Assembly (NCBI GenBank): GCA_026770575.1
Contig: MU657184.1
Coordinates: 335,655 to 359,389, forward strand
DNA length: 23,735 nucleotides
Source of the DNA: Pelagophyceae sp. CCMP2097
Lineage: Eukaryota > Sar > Pelagophyceae
Reading direction: 5' to 3'
Each line of letters opens with the position of its first letter. Within the stretch, counting starts at the first letter, position 1. Both the position numbers and the translations under genes were made by a program. The notes under the pieces are model-generated. The model worked only from the letters and a program-made list of their open reading frames with translations. It searched no databases and was not told where the DNA came from. Positions 11,601-20,741 of this stretch are shown here, piece by piece.

Positions 11601-12572
11601 GCCTCGTCGGCGGCGCTCCACAGCGCGCGCACTTCGTCGCCAGGCTTGACGAGCGCGCCGCCGGCATTCTGCTGCGGCACCGCCGAGATCATGGGCCGCA
11701 CGCGCGCCGAGCCCTCTGGCACCCACGCGTCGTCGAGATCGCCGGCACCGTGCCGCCGCACCTTGACCTCGCGCCGCTCCGACTCGCCATAGGCGACGAA
11801 GCGCCACTCGTCGAGGTGCACGGCGACCCACTCGCGTGCGCGCCAGAAGACGGCGTCGCGCGTCGGCAGGCCGTCGAGGTACGCGTCGCCGCCGCCGCCG
11901 CCGAGGGCGCGTAGGAACCTGGCCACCGTGCTCGCGCGACGGACCAGCCACCTTCGACGCACGCAATACCGCCGCCGCCCCGAAGAAGGACGCACCGCCG
12001 CTCCGCCGCGGCCTTGATCGCCTCGTCCATCGACGCGGCCGCGAGGGCCGCTTTAAACGTCTTCCGGAGGCTCGGTCTCTTGGGCGGCGCGGCGTGCGCG
12101 GCCCTGTCCCGCGTCGCAGTCGGCGCTGCAAGCACGGTCGGCTCCGTCGCCTAAGACGCAGCGGTGGCCGGCGGCCCGTCGGACCAGCGGCCCGATCGCA
12201 GAGCGCGCTCCTGCGTGCGGGATCGCCCACGCGGCGGCGCCTGGACCGACCTCGTTTTCGTCGACGCGCTGCTGCGAGAGCACGAGCTCGACGAGCCGCG
12301 CGGTGTCGCCTGCGTTCCGCGCCGCGCTCGTCTGCGGCCCGCGTCGGCGCGCGGGCCCGCGCGTCCTCACCGCGCGCGGCCCCCCGCGCCTCGAAGCGGG
12401 CCAGCTCGAGGTTCTTCGACGAGCCGCGGGCGGCGAAGTCGCCGCTGCGGCCGCGGCACAGCGTCGCGTCGCCGTTGAGGAGCCGCACGGCCCGCCGCAG
12501 CACCCCGCGGCCGTCCGCCTCGCCGCGCGCCGCGGCGAGGGCCCGCGCGAGCTCGTCCAGCCGCTGATCCAT
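2683..12572 (-). CDS. Giant multi-exon EF-hand protein (about 3,100 aa), otherwise unrecognised
   Basis: Exons by frame continuity: 12371-12572, 12185-12309, 11963-12150, 11490-11918, 11044-11407, 10025-10996, 9807-9980, 4325-9772, 3893-4279, 3770-3837, 3181-3728, 3010-3126, 2683-2960. They total 9,300 nt with all phases consistent. The junctions at 12151-12184, 9981-10024 and 9773-9806 are weak (34-44 nt, poor donors); the rest look good. ATG 12572 begins MDQRLDELARAL. The 5.4-kb exon holds Ser/Pro/Ala-rich low complexity with three copies of an ALLG motif and two of an SRPK(T/S)SGNRL motif, then a long alpha-helical Ala/Arg/Glu-rich region. Near its end are paired EF-hands: a degenerate first loop (about 4440-4475) and a canonical second loop, DDDGNGDF/DVDE, completed only by splicing at 4280-4324. 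Exon 9 has NALDP repeats and an acidic run. Exon 11 has a C2-like stretch (WVLVVEVWNRD...LGEARLS). A calcium-responsive scaffold is a guess. It could be two genes split near 9.8 kb. Confidence 0.6.
4151..4204 (-). repeat. 15-bp in-frame tandem repeat (NALDP-type) in the giant gene
   Basis: A 15-bp unit (plus strand gtcgagcgcatttgg) occurs about 3.6 times head to tail; the last copies carry small changes. On the coding (minus) strand it encodes repeated Asn-Ala-Leu-Asp-Pro/Glu pentapeptides in exon 9, just before the Ser/Pro/Thr and Asp-rich linker. The unit length is a multiple of three, so copy-number change keeps the frame. Confidence 0.85.
4280..4324 (-). other. 45-nt intron splitting the second EF-hand loop
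   Basis: The donor is GTGAGT after the Phe at loop position 8 (exon ends at 4325); the acceptor is TGTAG (next exon starts at 4279). Read through without splicing, the loop loses its positions 9-12 and the frame stops within 17 codons. With splicing it becomes a standard 12-residue calcium loop with Asp at positions 1, 3, 9 and 11, Asn at 5, Gly at 6 and Glu at 12. This is the strongest internal proof that the 5.4-kb exon and exon 9 belong to one gene. Confidence 0.88.
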
Positions 12573-13495
12573 GAAACTACCACCACGGTCGACCGTCGCG
12601 CAGCGGCAAAAGGGACGACCCAACGTGAATACCGGGCCCGGGGGTCCAAGGGTTCCAACGGGTCGCCGGGACTCGGCGCGGAGGCGCGCTCAGTCTTGAG
12701 AATGATCGCTAAAACGATGCTCCGCTAAAAAAAAGTCGGCGGCGCGGTCGAAAGTCCGCGCCGCTGTGGGTTCCGCGCGAGGTGTGTCGATGCGACCGAC
12801 GCCAAGGCTCAGGACATGTATCAACACCAATCTCAGGGTCGTTTGGCGAAACAAAGCGTTAGATTGGCGGCCCATGGACGGTCGTGTAAAAGCCCCTAGA
12901 CCGGGCCTCGGGGCTTGCCATGGAGGCTGTCGCCCCCGGCGCCCGGCCGGCGCCCGGGACGTCCCGCCTCCACGAGGATTTCTGTGAGAGGAAAAAATCC
13001 TTTCGAGACTTGAAACAAAATCCGGACCACCAAATATTTCAAAGAATGGCAACGGGTGAAAATCAACGGTCATCAGCCTAAAAGTCCTGAAATATTTTGG
13101 ACGGTGTCGCCGAGCTTGCGCAGGTCAGTTGGAGGGCGCTGCGGCGCGGCGTCGCGGTGGAGAGGCGAGACGCTGGAAGCCGGCGGCTTGGCAAGCTGTG
13201 CGGACGCTCCCCCCTCGGACAAGGGGGGATAGAGCTCTCAAAACAAGGGTTTTGAACTGGAATTTATTTAGATTCGACGGTGGCACGGGGGGGGACCACG
13301 CCGCGATGAATTATCCGAGCTCCCGGAGTGACTCGACGCTGGCGTCGGCACCCGGGCCTCGCATCATCCTCTCGACTCGAACCCTCGAGAGGGCCTGAAG
13401 AGGAGCGAGACGTTATGCAACGTAGAGCTCTCTGTGATTCTCGCGAGGGAAGGCCTCGACGTGAGCGTCCTCTCTAGGTGACGTCGAAAGCAAGG
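12573..13495. other. Intergenic region between divergent genes
   Basis: About 920 bp lie between the start of the giant minus-strand gene and the start of the plus-strand secreted-protein gene. No supported coding region is seen; a 127-codon minus-strand frame at 12690-13073 has no family features. The region should hold both promoters. It is noticeably more A/T-rich in patches (12960-13100) than the flanking genes. A short inverted repeat is listed separately at 13208-13229. Confidence 0.5.
13208..13229. repeat. Short inverted repeat (C-run/G-run hairpin)
   Basis: The arms TCCCCCC (13208-13214) and GGGGGGA (13223-13229) are perfect complements flanking an 8-nt loop. It lies about 270 bp upstream of the secreted-protein start. 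Function is unknown; it may be chance in a GC-rich region. Confidence 0.4.
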
Positions 13496-14128
13496 ATGAT
13501 GAAGCTGCTGGTCATCGCCGCCGTCTCGTGCCAGGTTCTGGCGGTCGAGAAGTGCGCGACGTCGGAGGCGTCCATGTTCCTCCGTGGCGACACCATGGCC
13601 ACCGTCTCCGCCGAGACCGGCGTAGTCGTCGCCGCGCGGGACGCCGGCGAAGAGCAGCTCTTCTGCCTGACGGGCGGGTGCTACAACCTGGTGTCGGAGT
13701 CGACGTACACCGTGCACGACACGTTCTCGCAGCTCGCGGCGTGCGGCGCTGCGCCCTGCCCGGCGGCGCGCTTCTGCGTCACCGGCACGCGCATCGTTGC
13801 CGACAGCGCTGACGCCACGGACAACATGGAGAGCCCGCCCCTCGACGAGATCATGGAGGGCCAGCGCGAGATCCGCGGCGAAGTCAAGGACTCCGAGCAG
13901 GTGCAGGCCGCGCGCCGCATGGCCGACATGTTCAACGACGTCAGGCGTCTCCAATTTTCGTTCGACTACACCGCCGGTAACTGCGTGAACTCGCTGAAGG
14001 AGTGCATGGACAGCAGCAACTGCGCTGACGACGAGGAGTGCTTCTTCCCCACCGCGCGCCGGGCGGTTCGCCAGCGCTCCTTGGTCTTCGGCGGCAACGC
14101 CATGGGCCAGTGCACCTGCAAGCTTTGA
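13496..14128 (+). CDS. Secreted cysteine-rich protein, 210 aa, single exon
   Basis: I do not recognise the family. ATG 13496 (a second ATG follows at 13499) opens a classic short signal peptide, MMKLLVIAAVSCQVLA, with likely cleavage just after it. The predicted mature chain has 12 cysteines, an even number, in two clusters. The first contains C-LTGGC and AACGAAPC...RFC (about residues 58-100); the second contains GNCVNSLKECMDSSNCADDEEC (about 160-180) and a C-terminal QCTCKL. Between them is a charged, helix-prone segment rich in Glu, Arg and Met (about 115-150). The pattern fits an extracellular or endomembrane disulfide-bonded domain. No intron is needed and the frame is open to the TGA at 14126-14128. 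Codon use, with C/G third positions, is that of a real gene here. It is divergent from the giant gene. Confidence 0.8.
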   Translation: MMKLLVIAAVSCQVLAVEKCATSEASMFLRGDTMATVSAETGVVVAARDAGEEQLFCLTGGCYNLVSESTYTVHDTFSQLAACGAAPCPAARFCVTGTRIVADSADATDNMESPPLDEIMEGQREIRGEVKDSEQVQAARRMADMFNDVRRLQFSFDYTAGNCVNSLKECMDSSNCADDEECFFPTARRAVRQRSLVFGGNAMGQCTCKL

Positions 14129-14313
14129 GGAGGCGTTATCAAGGCGGTTGTCTCCTCATGATAGGAAAGCAGAGGACTCAGCCATGTGCGGAGGCCTGTC
14201 CGGGGCTCCGAAGTCTTCGATTGGTCGTCCAAGGACAACATAATAATCTCACAAACTTTTTGAAACTCCTCGACTCTGCTAGACCTGCAGTGCACACTAG
14301 AGCTAGTCTAGAC

Positions 14314-14341
14314 GACAGCGTAACGCCGACAGCGTAACGCC
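14314..14341 (+). repeat. 14-bp direct tandem repeat, two copies
   Basis: The unit gacagcgtaacgcc occurs twice without a gap in the spacer after the secreted-protein gene. There is no evidence that it is part of a longer array. Confidence 0.8.
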
Positions 14342-14429
14342 ACCCGGTCTACATCTTGTTAGCCGGGTTTTACGAGAGTCGCCAAAAACGCAAAGCTTCC
14401 GCGGGAACCGCGCGCGCCCGACAGCCCGC

Positions 14430-14617
14430 CTGCAGGCCTGGCTTTGGAGGTCGAGTCCCGGACCGTCGCGACGACCCATGGCCGGACCGGAGCCGGCATC
14501 GTCTTCCGACGGGGCGTCGCAGCTGCAGGCCAAGTCCCGGGCGTCGCGAGGACCCTCGTATTCGGATGCTGGGCCGGGGCCGGCATCGTCTTCCGACGGC
14601 GCCGGGGTGTCGCAGCT
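14430..14617 (+). repeat. About 90-bp imperfect tandem duplication over the start of the GTPBP-N/Sel1 gene
   Basis: Two imperfect copies begin at about 14430 and 14522 (both starting ctgcaggcc) and run through matching blocks around 14456-14465 and 14533-14542, then 14490-14510 and 14577-14597, where about 20 bases are identical. Both end in a gcgtcgcagctgc-like block. In the protein this gives two copies of an AGPxPASSSDGA...SQL segment. The start codon at 14478 lies inside the first copy. Confidence 0.75.
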
Positions 14618-15372
14618 GCTCCGTTACGATCGGGAGGATGACGAGGGCGACTGCGAGTGAGGGCCTGCTTCGGGTTGGGCCCCTTTGCTTGCCGGCCCTC
14701 GCGGTTGCTCTGGGCCACGCGACGCGCGGCGCGAGGTACAAGTACTCGCTGGCGTCTCCGTCGGCGGCGCGGCTGCAGCACCTGATCACGCAGCTGCTCT
14801 TCCGCCTGAACGAGGGCGCGCGCGCGCGCGGCTGCGGCGGCCGCTGCGTCTACCGGCTGGGTGTCCTCGACGACGGCACGGCGGCGGGCCTCGGCGACGC
14901 AGAGCTGCGCGCGTCGCTGCGCACGCTCGCCGACATGGCGCGCGCGCTCGGCGCCGGCGTGTCCTCGGTGACGTTCGCCGCGGGAAACGCCGGCCGCGTC
15001 GCAGAGGTCGTCGTCGAGGCGGGCCGCGCCAAGTCGCCGCTCGCCGACCTCGACGACCTCCAGTGGTGCTGCCGCGCGCCGGCGCCGCCGGTGGCGGCCG
15101 CCGACGACGACGACGACGACGCGGCGGAGATGGACGGCGAAACCGCGGTCACGGCGCTGTCCGTCAAGTGGTTCCAGCTCGCCGCGGCGCAGGGCCAGCC
15201 CGAGGCCCTGTACGCCCTAGGGTGCTGCCATGCCAGAGGCCGCGGCGTGCCCGAGGACGCGGCAGAGGCGCGGCGCTGCTTCGCGCGCGCGGCGGCAGAG
15301 GGCCACGCAAACGCCGCCGAAGCGCTCGAGCGGCGAGCGGCGGCGCCCGAATTTGCCCCGCCGGCATCGTAA
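14478..15372 (+). CDS. GTPBP1/2-type N-terminal domain fused to Sel1 repeats, no GTPase domain
   Basis: Two exons, 14478-14656 and 14736-15372, flank an intron at 14657-14735 (GTGAGG...CGAG). The junction is phase 2, restores a Glu-Tyr pair, and gives 271 residues. Residues about 46-160 match the domain that precedes the GTPase in GTPBP1/GTPBP2 translational-GTPase relatives. The sequence starts LLRYDREDDEGDCEYKYSL, then has HLITQLLFRLNEG, VYRLGVLDDG and an AELRASLRTLADMA helix, ending in a short VAEVVVE strand. In those GTPases a P-loop (GNVDSGKST-type) should follow about 10-15 residues later. Here an acidic Asp run (about 212) comes instead, then about two Sel1 repeats (VKWFQLAAAQGQPEALYALG, GRGVPEDAAEARRCF). 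Sel1 repeats are protein-binding helical scaffolds. The role is unknown; it may be a regulator or decoy for such GTPases. The first 45 residues are low-complexity and duplicated. Confidence 0.8.
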
Positions 15373-15547
15373 ACTAACGCGACGACGCAACAGACCTCGA
15401 CTCCACCGCCTCTGGTACTCGACGCGCCCGGGGGAGCCGCGGCCCCGCAGGCGCGGGAGGCGCGAGGTTCTCGGAACGAGTGGCGCACAGATTCGAGTGT
15501 TTTTGAGCGGCGGCGGCCCGCCCGTCCCGCCCGTCTCGAAGCGGTGG

Positions 15548-17162
15548 CTACATGCCAGCGCCGCCCGTGACCTCGAGCACGTGGCCCGTCACGTACGTCG
15601 CCCACGGCGAGCAGAGCCTGCGTCGACGGGTTGGTCCGGCGCGCGCCACGGTTCGACGCTGCGGCGGGGCTCACATGAAAATGCCGCCGGCGGCCTCTTC
15701 GGCGTCGCCTTTCCGCCCGAGCGGGATGGTCCGGAGCAGCTCCGGTTTGTTCCACATATCGGCGACGTGGTCGGGGAGGCCCTGGACGACGGCGCTGCCG
15801 TCGACGTCAACGGGGGCCTACGCGGCCCTCGCGGCGGCCTGCGGCGGCACGCGGAGCGCGCTCGTTTGCCCACGCGCAAAGGCGGCCACGCACGTCGCTC
15901 TCGGAGAAACCGCGCGTCATTCGCGTGTCGATCCTAGTCGGAAGATGCGAGGCTCGCTTTGTCGAGACGGCATGACTGACATGCCAAAGGCTACAGCGTT
16001 GCAGCGGACGCCCATGGCGCCCCATTCTTTGGCCACGGTCTTGGTCAGGCCTAAGGTCGATGAATTCCGCATCGCGAGAGTCGCGGCGCGCGAGAGTCGC
16101 AACGCGCGGGGCCACCCCGCGACGAGTGCTGGTCCCTCGGGCGCGCGCACCGACGACGCCCGCCTTGGCGAACGAGTAGTTGGCCTGGCCAACGTTGCCG
16201 TGGAGGCCCGACGTCGACGAGACGTTGACGATGCAGCGGTCGCGGGGCGCCAGGCCGCGCGCGATTTCGCTTTTGCCGGCGTCGCGGAAGTACGGCGCCG
16301 CGGCGCGGATCATGCGAAACGGCGCCGCGCCGTGGCACTCGACGACGGCATCGAACTGCGCGTCCGTCATCTTGTGCAGCATGCCGTCCCAGAGGAAGCC
16401 CGCGTTGTTCACCAGCATCTACGCGACCGCCGTCCCGGCCGCGGCGCCGTTCGAGCGCCCGCTCTCGCCGCGCCGCGGCGTGCGGATGGACGCTGCGTCG
16501 CCGGCTCGCGTCGATGCCACCGTACGTCTCGGCCTGCGGCGAGTGTAACGCACGACGAATGGCCGCGGGGCATTCCGAGTCTCTCTGGAAACGACGGCAA
16601 GAGGCACGCACGCTCTTCGCCATCAGGATGGCGGGGAAGTGCGGATCTACGACCGAGCCGCCGACCGCGATGGCCTCGCCGCCCGCCGCTTTGATCTCCT
16701 GTCGAGAAAGAACGGACGTGGAGGATGGTCTCGGAAGACAAGCCTCTCGAGAGGCACGAAGGGTTGCGAGAAAGACGCGGCCGCAGAGACCGACACCACG
16801 CCTTGCGCCACCGACACCTGATCAAGGGCGGCTCGATTCCGACACCGACACTCGACTCAGAGGCAGAGTGGAGGCGAAAAGGGGCGTCGGGTCGAGAGGG
16901 CGATGGTACGAACGTCTAAGTCGTTCACCACGACGTTGCAACCGTGCCGCGCAAAGAGCTTTGCCGCCGCCGCGCCGATGCCTGCAGATTCGTCCTCCCA
17001 CTGCCGCAACACGGGCCATTGTCCGACGGTATCCTGCCGGCAACCCGATCTCGGCTGCGAGTGCAGACTCTTGAGCCTCGCCCCGATCCCTCGTCAAGAT
17101 TGAAGGCGCGACGCACCGCGACCAGCTCCCGTCAACACCGCCGTTTTACCTGCGAGGAGCAT
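15548..17162 (-). CDS. FabG-like short-chain dehydrogenase/reductase, about 10 exons
   Basis: Exons: 17117-17162, 16914-16981, 16797-16817 (21 nt, tentative), 16612-16698, 16510-16533 (24 nt), 16151-16418, 15981-16050, 15894-15933, 15675-15817, 15548-15617. The total is 837 nt, 278 residues. Splicing rebuilds a full SDR. The cofactor motif TGAGRGIG spans the first junction. NNAG follows at about 85-88, and the catalytic Ser in NVSSTSG is followed by the YSFAK (YxxxK) active site. AGVVGLTKTVAKEW spans the 16051-16150 intron and GMIDTRMT spans the 15934-15980 intron. Near the end are IPLGRKGDAEEAAGG and YVTGHVLEVTGG. The enzyme should reduce a carbonyl with NAD(P)H, as in 3-oxoacyl-ACP reductases, but the true substrate is open. 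One intron (16419-16509) has a GC donor. The gene is divergent from the K+ channel and convergent with the Sel1 gene. Confidence 0.88.
16419..16509 (-). other. Putative GC-AG intron, 91 nt
   Basis: The upstream exon must end after the Asp codon of YGGID and the next must start at ATG-CTG-GTG-AAC-AAC (MLVNN). At the first boundary the genome reads GCGAGC, not GT; at the second it reads GCGTAG. No GT nearby gives the right frame. It is the only non-GT donor found in this window. Confidence 0.65.
16510..16533 (-). other. 24-nt microexon of the dehydrogenase gene
   Basis: It encodes AETYGGID, the strand just before the NNAG motif that almost all SDRs have as (F/Y)GxxD. It is preceded by an acceptor CCGCAG and followed by GCGAGC. 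The joined protein has the usual spacing from the preceding helix to NNAG. A longer alternative, starting at an upstream TTCCAG acceptor, would add 19 residues that do not fit the family spacing. Confidence 0.7.
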
Positions 17163-17660
17163 GGCGCCCGCCGTGCCAACAAGAAGCCTCGTGAGAATGA
17201 TCGCCAAATCTCAGAGCTCGCAAAAAAATGGAGAAGAGTCGAAGCGGCGTCCTCGGCGCGGCATCTGAGACTCGCGTTATTCTCGACAGCTCGGTACGAA
17301 GGAGGAGCCGAGTTCGATGAAAAAGTAACTTTTTAAAAGAGGAATCGAGTTCGACGTCGACGTCGATGCGGAGACACAGGGCGCCGTCCCGCCCTGGAGG
17401 AGAGCACGCGGCGCACCTTCTGCCTCCTTCGAGAGAGCGACATTGTTTGTAAATTTCAGAAATTTGGAGGAGATATATTTCGACTTTTTTGTGAACATAT
17501 TCGGGATTTGAATGTCGCACAACGCTTGACAAAGAACGAAAAATGTTCACTTCACTTTTTTGGGTTCTTCTGGAACGAGGTTAACGAGCAAATTTTAGGC
17601 GACTTCCTGCCGGTGTGTTGGTGCGGCCGCCCCCTAACGTCGGCCTCGGGCCCAAAGGGA
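17163..17660. other. Shared upstream region of the dehydrogenase and K+ channel genes
   Basis: About 500 bp separate the two divergent start codons. No coding region is supported. It is more A/T-rich than the genes, especially 17440-17600, and carries short A and T runs, as expected for a promoter region serving both genes. No defined element (TATA, Inr) can be called with confidence. Confidence 0.5.
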
Positions 17661-20600
17661 ATGTCGGGGCCCCGGCTTTCGAACCGGTCTTCCATGGACA
17701 ACGCTCTCTCTAACGATGACAAAAAGAAGTACGGCGCGGCGTCTTTCTTGGGCGTCGGCACGAAAGCGACCTCCCTCCAACGTCTCGACGAATCGTCGAC
17801 TTTGCGGCGGAGCGGCCTCCCCGTCGGGGGGTTCAAGTTGTCCCCTTACCGAGGCTCCCCGGCCGCTCCTATAAGCGACGTCTTTCAGGCAGGAGCTGCA
17901 GCGCATGAAGCTGGCCGTAAACGCGCTGTACGACAGCCGTTGCCGCGCGACGGGCATCAAGGTGATGGACCAAGAGGAGCTCTACGGCATGGTCGGGCGG
18001 ACCCACCCAGAGGCGCCGCGGCGCACGTGCCTCACCTGGCTCGATGAGCGCCTCCGAGTCGTCGATCCGCTCTCGCCGCCAAAGCTCTGGTGGGACTCAT
18101 TCGTCGGCGCGGTACTGGTGGCGTGCGTCGTCATCACGCCTTTCCAGCTCTGCTTCATCCGTGCGTCTCGTTGCGTCGAGGAAGAGTCTGCGCGAGGATG
18201 ATTCGAACCTGTGTATCTCGAGAGGGCTCGATGAGGGATGTACTACTCTGATTTTTATGACTCGCAAAAGGCCGCGACTTTTGTATACAGTGGCCGGAAT
18301 GCACTCGACCGTCACTGTAGGCGCGAACCTGGGACTCTTCTCGCCGCTCGAGGTCGTGAACCTCTTCCTCGACTGCATCCTGCTGAGCGACTTCTTCCTC
18401 ACGTTCAACACGGGCCTGCTCGTCGAGGGCCGCCTCGTGCGGTCGCACGCGGCCATTGCGCGAGACTACCTGCGCACCTGGGCGGCCATCGACCTCGCCT
18501 CGTCGCTGCCGCTGACGCATATGATCCGCATCCTGGGCCAGGGCTCCAAGGGACTCAACGCGGTCAAGCTGACGCGCCTGGTGAAGATGATGAAGTTCTC
18601 GCGCATGCTCAAGATCTTCAAGCTCGTCAAGCTTTTGAACACGTGCAACGAGTGGGACGACGACCCGTCGCAGCAGTTCTACGCCGACGTGAAGCACTTT
18701 GTGGCGCTCGTTTTTGGCGTCGTGTTGATGGCGCACTTTGCCGCGTGCGCGTTCATCTTCATCGCGGGCAATGGCTCCAACGGCTGGTCCGCGCGCACCT
18801 GGGTCGCCACGTACTTCAACGAGGGCAGAGCAATGGAGCGGAGCGCCGACCTCCCGACGCCCGTGCGGCTCTACGTCGTGGCCATCTACTGGGCCTTTAC
18901 GACGCTGACGACGGTGGGCTACGGAGACGTGCTGCCCGTGAGCAACCTCGAGATGGTCCTGACGATCCTGGTGCAGTTCGTCGGCACGTGCACGCTCGGT
19001 TACGTGATGGGCGACGTCGCGCTGCTGCTGACGCGCGAGGACGCTAGCATGCGGCTGATCAAGGAGCGGATTGAGACGGTGAACGCGTACATGAAGCACC
19101 GCAACCTGCCGCGGTCGCTGAAGATGCAGATCCGCTCACACTTTTCCTATCTCTGGCAGCGCAACTCCATCTGGGACGAGCACGAGATCCTCGTCGAGCT
19201 GCCGCAGTCCCTGCGGTCTGCCGTCATCCTGCATAACAACCGAATCACTATCACACGAATCCAGTTCCTCAACGACTGCCCGCCCCAGGCCATCGCCGCG
19301 CTCTGCGTCAAGTTCGTCGCCACGCAGGTGCGCGGGGGGGCAGATCAAAATTTCTGGGTCGCATTCGAGTGGTGTGGAGGCGTCGATCCGCGCGTATCCG
19401 ACGGCCGCGTAGGTGACGCCGAACACGACGGTGCTCGTCGAGGGCGACATGAGCCACGATTTCAACGTCGTCAACGGCGGCGCTTTGGTCTCCTCGATCC
19501 GCATCTCGGCGCAGATTGCAGAGTCGCTGGCCATCGAGCCGGACATTGTCTTCCGCGTGCTTCGGCAGGGTGACTTCTTCGCAGAGTTTGCTCTCCTGAC
19601 GGCGCAGTCCGTGACGAACCCCTACTCCGTCACAGCCATCGTGGCGACGGAGCTCCTCTTGCTCTCGCACGAGGCTTACAGGCAGGTCTCTTCGGAATTC
19701 CCCGTCATCGAGGCTCGGCTGCGGCAGTTGGCGGAGACGCAGTTCGATGACACGTTGGAACGCCTCCGCGACTCGCACAGACTCACGGGCGTGCGCAAGC
19801 GCGACGACTTTGGCGACGACGACTACGACGACGACCGGCCGCGGTCCAGCTTGCGCGGCGTGGGGCGGTCTTTACGCGCCCTGGTAGCGCTACCTCGATT
19901 TGGCGCCGGCGGCGGGCGCCAGGTCGGCTGCGGGGCCCCCGCATCTTTGGGCCTCGCGACGGCGAGCCAAAGCGTTCGAGCGGTGGTAAGCGGCCTGCGC
20001 CGCAAGCTCAGCTCGACTGGTATCCAGCGCGTCTACGCGACGGACGCCGACGCGGCCGCGGCGTCCGAGGAGCTGCGCGAGCAGACGACGCTCTGCAGCG
20101 GCCTGGATTCGATCTTGAAGCGGCACATCGACGCGACGACGTGCTTCGAGGGCCTCTCGCACCGCACTCTTTTAAAGGCGTGCTTGTGGGCGAGGCGGAT
20201 TCGCCTCAAGACGACGCGGTCAAAGCTCTTCGAAACAGCGCCGCCGAAATACTATGCGGCAGCGCGCGACGCCGCCGCGCGCGACGCCGCCGCGGCGGCG
20301 AAGCTTCGGGTGGTGGACAAAGGGACTGCCGCGCAAACGCCCATCAAACCGCCAAGAGCTTCGCTCGACCGCCGCGCCTCGCTCGACGCTTCGCTGGACC
20401 GGCGCGCGCTGGAGCGCGCGTCGCAGGAGCGCAAGTCTGACGACGACGAAGACGAAGACGACGGCGACGTCGTCCACGTCGAGGGCATGGCGCAAAGAGT
20501 GCCCGGCCACACGCGCCCGGCGTCTGCGTCTGACGGCAGCTGCGGGGGTACGGGCGACTACCTCGATTCTCGCCTCGAGACGTTGGAGGCGCGCATCGAG

Positions 20601-20741
20601 CAGCAGATGAAGGACCAGGAGGAGCGTTTGGTGAAGCGCTTCGCGCGAGAAGTCAAGGACGTCGTCACGCTCGCCCTCGTCCAGGAGCGCAATCACGGCC
20701 TCGCCAGGGCCACGCAGAGGGGGCTCAACGTCCGCCTCTAG
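17661..20741 (+). CDS. Six-transmembrane K+ channel with CNBD-like domain (EAG/CNG/HCN superfamily)
   Basis: Four exons, 17661-17839, 17889-18160, 18321-19327 and 19413-20741, give 928 residues. Introns are 17840-17888 (weak donor GTCCCC, tentative), 18161-18320 (GTGCGT...GTAG) and 19328-19412 (GTGCGC...GTAG). S1 lies in exon 2 (WWDSFVGAVLVACVVITPF). Exon 3 holds S2 (NLFLDCILLSDFFLTF), S3, a basic S4 (VKLTRLVKMMKFSRMLKIFK), S5, the pore helix with filter TTVGYGD (about 18907-18930) and S6, then a C-linker. The filter predicts K+ selectivity; S4 predicts voltage sensing. Exon 4 holds a cyclic-nucleotide-binding-like fold with GDFFAEFALL, but NPYS stands where family members keep an Arg for the phosphate, so cNMP binding is doubtful. 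The tail has Ala/Arg and SLDRRA-type repeats and a C-terminal coiled coil (LETLEARIEQQMKDQEERL). ATG 17694 is an alternative start. Confidence 0.87.

Noticed and set aside
12690..13073. 127-codon minus-strand frame between the divergent genes
   Set aside because: Mixed composition, no motif, no splice partner, and it occupies the expected promoter region.
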